Source of the DNA: Pseudomonas corrugata
Lineage (GTDB): Bacteria; Pseudomonadota; Gammaproteobacteria; Pseudomonadales; Pseudomonadaceae
Length of the DNA stretch: 64,000 nt
Direction of reading: 5' to 3'
Assembly: GCF_001269905.1 (NCBI RefSeq)
Contig: NZ_LHVK01000003.1
Coordinates: forward strand, 372,001 to 436,000
Part shown: piece by piece, positions 62,124 to 64,000 of the stretch
How the letters are laid out: each line of letters opens with the position of its first letter
Position numbering within the stretch: position 1 is the first letter of the stretch
Made by a program: the position numbers and the translations under genes
Notes under the pieces: model-generated
Database searches by the model: none
Told to the model about the DNA's origin: nothing
The model's input: only the letters and a program-made list of their open reading frames with translations

Positions 62124-62996
62124 TCAGCCCTCCAGACTGTGCACCAGGCTCTCAAGCGCTTTCGTGCTTGCTTCTTCCTCCGGTACCGATGGCGTGATAA
62201 CCGTCGTGCGCATCTGCCGCGCCAGGCGGTATTCACTGGGCGTACAGTTGGCGTACTGCTTGAAGGCGCGGGCAAAGTAGGACGGATCCTTGAAACCGGC
62301 TTCGTAGCCGATGCTGGTGATGGGCATCTCGCTGTTATCGAGCAGTTCCTTGGCAAAACTCATGCGCTTGTTCAGTACGTAGTCGGTAAAGCCCAGCCCG
62401 TTGGCCTCCTTGAACAGACGACTGAAGCGAAACGTGGTCATGCCGCAGCGCTTGGCCAGGTCACGCTGATCGATGCTCTCGCGAAAATGCTGATCGATGT
62501 ACAACAGGATGTGGTTGAGGGCCTGGTGTTTCTGGTGGCTGGAGGTCAGGCGGATGCTATCCGGCAGGGTGGGGGAGTGGTCGATCGGCGACGTCCTGCC
62601 CCGGCTGCCGGTATTGCGTCGCAACTCGCACAATTGCAGCACCGCCGTCAGGTAGCGCTTTCTCTCGGTGGCTGAAAGGGGCAGGACCATGTATTCCCAG
62701 ACATTGGAGCGCATGGCCCAGACCGCCAGCTCTTCAGAGTGCTGCACGGTGAACATGGTGATGGGGATGGTAGGCACGGCCCGCTTGATTTCCAGCAACC
62801 GCCTCAGACCCGGGGTGTCCGGCCGGTCGAAATGAATGCAGATCATGTCGACCTGCTCCCCACCCGGCAGCGTGGCGTTGGTGGCCAGCGTGCAATGGCA
62901 GGCTTGCTCGAACTGGATGGCGAGTTCCTCCGTGGACCGATCGTGAGTCAGATCGAACCACAACAACCTTGGCTTTCCGGTCAGATTCGACGTCAT
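62124..62996 (-). CDS. AraC-family regulator with receiver-like N-domain
   Basis: 290 aa from MTSNLTGKPRLLW. The N-terminal 125 residues read like a response-regulator fold (VDMICIHFDRPDTPG, PITMFTVQHSEELAVWAM), but the usual acidic pocket is poorly conserved, so phosphorylation is doubtful. The C-terminal AraC domain is clear: LAKRCGMTTFRFSRLFKEANG and ITSIGYEAGFKDPSYFARAFKQ. A TTG start at 63044 is possible. It is divergent from flp and is a candidate regulator of the pilus locus. Confidence 0.88.
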   Translation of the reverse strand: MTSNLTGKPRLLWFDLTHDRSTEELAIQFEQACHCTLATNATLPGGEQVDMICIHFDRPDTPGLRRLLEIKRAVPTIPITMFTVQHSEELAVWAMRSNVWEYMVLPLSATERKRYLTAVLQLCELRRNTGSRGRTSPIDHSPTLPDSIRLTSSHQKHQALNHILLYIDQHFRESIDQRDLAKRCGMTTFRFSRLFKEANGLGFTDYVLNKRMSFAKELLDNSEMPITSIGYEAGFKDPSYFARAFKQYANCTPSEYRLARQMRTTVITPSVPEEEASTKALESLVHSLEG

Positions 62997-63139
62997 GTGC
63001 CTACTCAGTGGTTCTTCCTGCCCTTTAGCCGGAAGTATCGTCAATGTGCCATCATTTCGCCGAATAAATTCTTATAAAAAACCAGGTTCTTATCTCTATC
63101 CCGGTGCAGCGAATGCACGGCAGCCGTAGATGACCTCGC

Positions 63140-63198
63140 GCAAAATAATCCTAGCGATGTGCAAAATCCTCCTAACGACTATGTCGGCCTCCTGACTA
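63140..63198 (+). promoter_or_regulatory. Triple direct repeat upstream of flp
   Basis: GCAAAATAATCCTAGCGA (63140) and GCAAAATCCTCCTAACGA (63161) match at 15 of 18 positions. A third, degenerate CTCCTGACTA lies at 63189. Core spacing is 21 and 20 bp, i.e. two helical turns, the layout of tandem activator sites. They lie between the AraC gene and flp. Confidence 0.55.
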
Positions 63199-63262
63199 GG
63201 GTTGCATCAGGCAGTTCGCGATGTACTGCCTCCTGAAAAACAACCCCGATGAGGTGTGCGAA

Positions 63263-63457
63263 ATGACTCTTCAAACTATCAAGGCTTCGGTACTGAAGTT
63301 CGCCAAAGATGAAGACGGCCTGACCATTGTGGAATATGCCGTGGCCGGTGGGTTGATCACGGTGGCGGTGGCGGCCGCCTTCGTTCTTCTGGGTGGTGCC
63401 GTGGATACCCAGATCCGTGCTCTGTGCCAGGCCGTCAACGGCAACGTTGCCTGCTGA
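63263..63457 (+). CDS. flp: Flp-type type IVb pilin (first copy)
   Basis: 64 aa. The prepilin leader is MTLQTIKASVLKFAKDEDG; predicted cleavage after Gly19 leaves LTIVEYAVAGGL with Glu at +5 and Tyr at +6, the Flp signature. The mature part is 45 residues with two Cys near the C-terminus (ALCQAVNGNVAC). It is the major subunit of Tad/Flp pili used for adhesion and biofilm. The start has GAGGTGTGCGAA upstream. Confidence 0.93.
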   Translation: MTLQTIKASVLKFAKDEDGLTIVEYAVAGGLITVAVAAAFVLLGGAVDTQIRALCQAVNGNVAC

Positions 63458-63612
63458 TCACAACGCTTTGCGATAGGGGGACACGGCAACTTTTACGGAA
63501 TAACGCTTGCGACTCTTTTGCAGTGAGTACAACGAATACCTCAAATGGACTTGGCGCTGTCCCCAACTTCTAAGTTCATTGCCGTATTACTTCTGCGCGT
63601 GAGGTAAATAAA

Positions 63613-63807
63613 ATGACTCTGCACACAATCAGAACTTCGATCAGCAAGTTCGTAAAAGATGAAGAGGGCCTGACCATTGTCGAGTATGCGGTGGCGGGAG
63701 GCTTGATCACGGTGGCGGTGGCGGCGGCATTCGTGCTGTTGGGAGGGGCCGTGGATACACAGATCCGTGCGCTGTGCCAGGCCGTCAACGGCAACGTTGC
63801 CTGCTAA
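63613..63807 (+). CDS. flp: Flp-type type IVb pilin (second copy)
   Basis: 64 aa. The leader MTLHTIRTSISKFVKDEEG differs from copy 1, but the 45-residue mature sequence is identical, although the DNA differs at many synonymous positions. It has its own GAGGTAAATAAA ribosome site and a 155-bp gap after copy 1. A prepilin peptidase gene begins 25 bp later. Confidence 0.93.
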   Translation: MTLHTIRTSISKFVKDEEGLTIVEYAVAGGLITVAVAAAFVLLGGAVDTQIRALCQAVNGNVAC

Positions 63808-63832
63808 CGATTACGCAACCGGGAGACGCGCC

Positions 63833-64000
63833 ATGTCCATGGAATTGCTGGTGTCGACATCAATACTGCTGGGACTGCTGGGCGTGGCGGTGGTGAGCGA
63901 TCTGCTCCGCCACCGCATCCCCAACTCACTGGTCCTTCTGGGGCTCGTCCTGGGGCTGGCCAGTCAGGTTTACACGGGCGGAATCAGCGGCTTGGGCGAC
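63833..64000 (+). CDS. Prepilin peptidase (A24 family, TadV/FppA-type), partial
   Basis: 56 codons before the window edge. MSMELLVSTSILLGLL is the first membrane helix, and SDLLRHRIPNSLVLLG matches the A24 aspartate motif (first catalytic Asp) of small prepilin peptidases encoded beside flp. GGGAGACG precedes the ATG. The gene continues beyond 64000; the rest of the rcp/tad locus is expected there. Confidence 0.85.
   Translation, partial: MSMELLVSTSILLGLLGVAVVSDLLRHRIPNSLVLLGLVLGLASQVYTGGISGLGD

Overview
The window is chromosomal DNA from a Pseudomonas, most likely the P. fluorescens group. The evidence is GC-rich, closely packed genes, the gltA-sdhCDAB-sucAB-lpdG-sucCD block in pseudomonad order, a fabA-fabB / hybrid kinase / gpsA neighbourhood, and many REP palindromes of the kind common in this group. 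The assignment rests on gene content and order as I read them; no database was searched.

Layout. 1-5 kb: glyoxylate salvage (hyi, gcl), a divergent GlcG/HbpS-like gene, a REP-associated tyrosine transposase (RAYT) between two REPINs, and a TetR regulator. 5-12 kb: a DUF808 membrane protein, a coupled alpha/beta-hydrolase and MlaA-like pair, an orphan betaine-type binding protein, and yjcH-actP for acetate uptake. 12-25 kb: the TCA block, with gltA divergent from sdhCDAB-sucAB-lpdG-sucCD. 25-34 kb: brnQ, a DUF599 membrane protein, a small lipoprotein, two overlapping hotdog thioesterases, htpG, a dienelactone hydrolase, a pirin and a secreted amidohydrolase whose C-terminus is encoded by a REP element. 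34-41 kb: fabB-fabA, then a tightly coupled operon of TonB receptor, periplasmic binding protein and hybrid histidine kinase. 41-49 kb: gpsA, a DUF4389 protein, sixA, a thioesterase, a six-copy 167-bp tandem array built on a REPIN, two hydrolases, a 27-codon coupled ORF, a DUF4892 protein and an AI-2E-family membrane protein. 49-59 kb: an EF-hand protein, an OmpR/EnvZ-type pair, pyrF, two oxidoreductases, a MocR regulator, a chemoreceptor and a membrane-anchored coiled-coil protein. 59.4-59.9 kb: a duplicated tRNA-Glu/tRNA-Gly pair. 60-64 kb: a more AT-rich, remodelled stretch with a LysE exporter, an aminotransferase remnant and an Lrp regulator, then an AraC regulator and the start of a Flp/Tad pilus locus (two flp genes and the N-terminus of a prepilin peptidase).

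How it works together. Most of the window is core carbon metabolism: glyoxylate condensation, acetate uptake and the TCA cycle, with two near-consensus sigma70 promoters firing divergently between gltA and sdhC. The most distinctive layer is repeat DNA. At least three REP/REPIN families occur with one RAYT gene. They appear as isolated REPINs, hybrids of two families, a 183-bp duplication that carries a terminator, and the regular 6 x 167-bp array. The other candidates for undescribed biology are the receptor / binding-protein / hybrid-kinase operon and a 20-21-bp spaced triple repeat upstream of flp.
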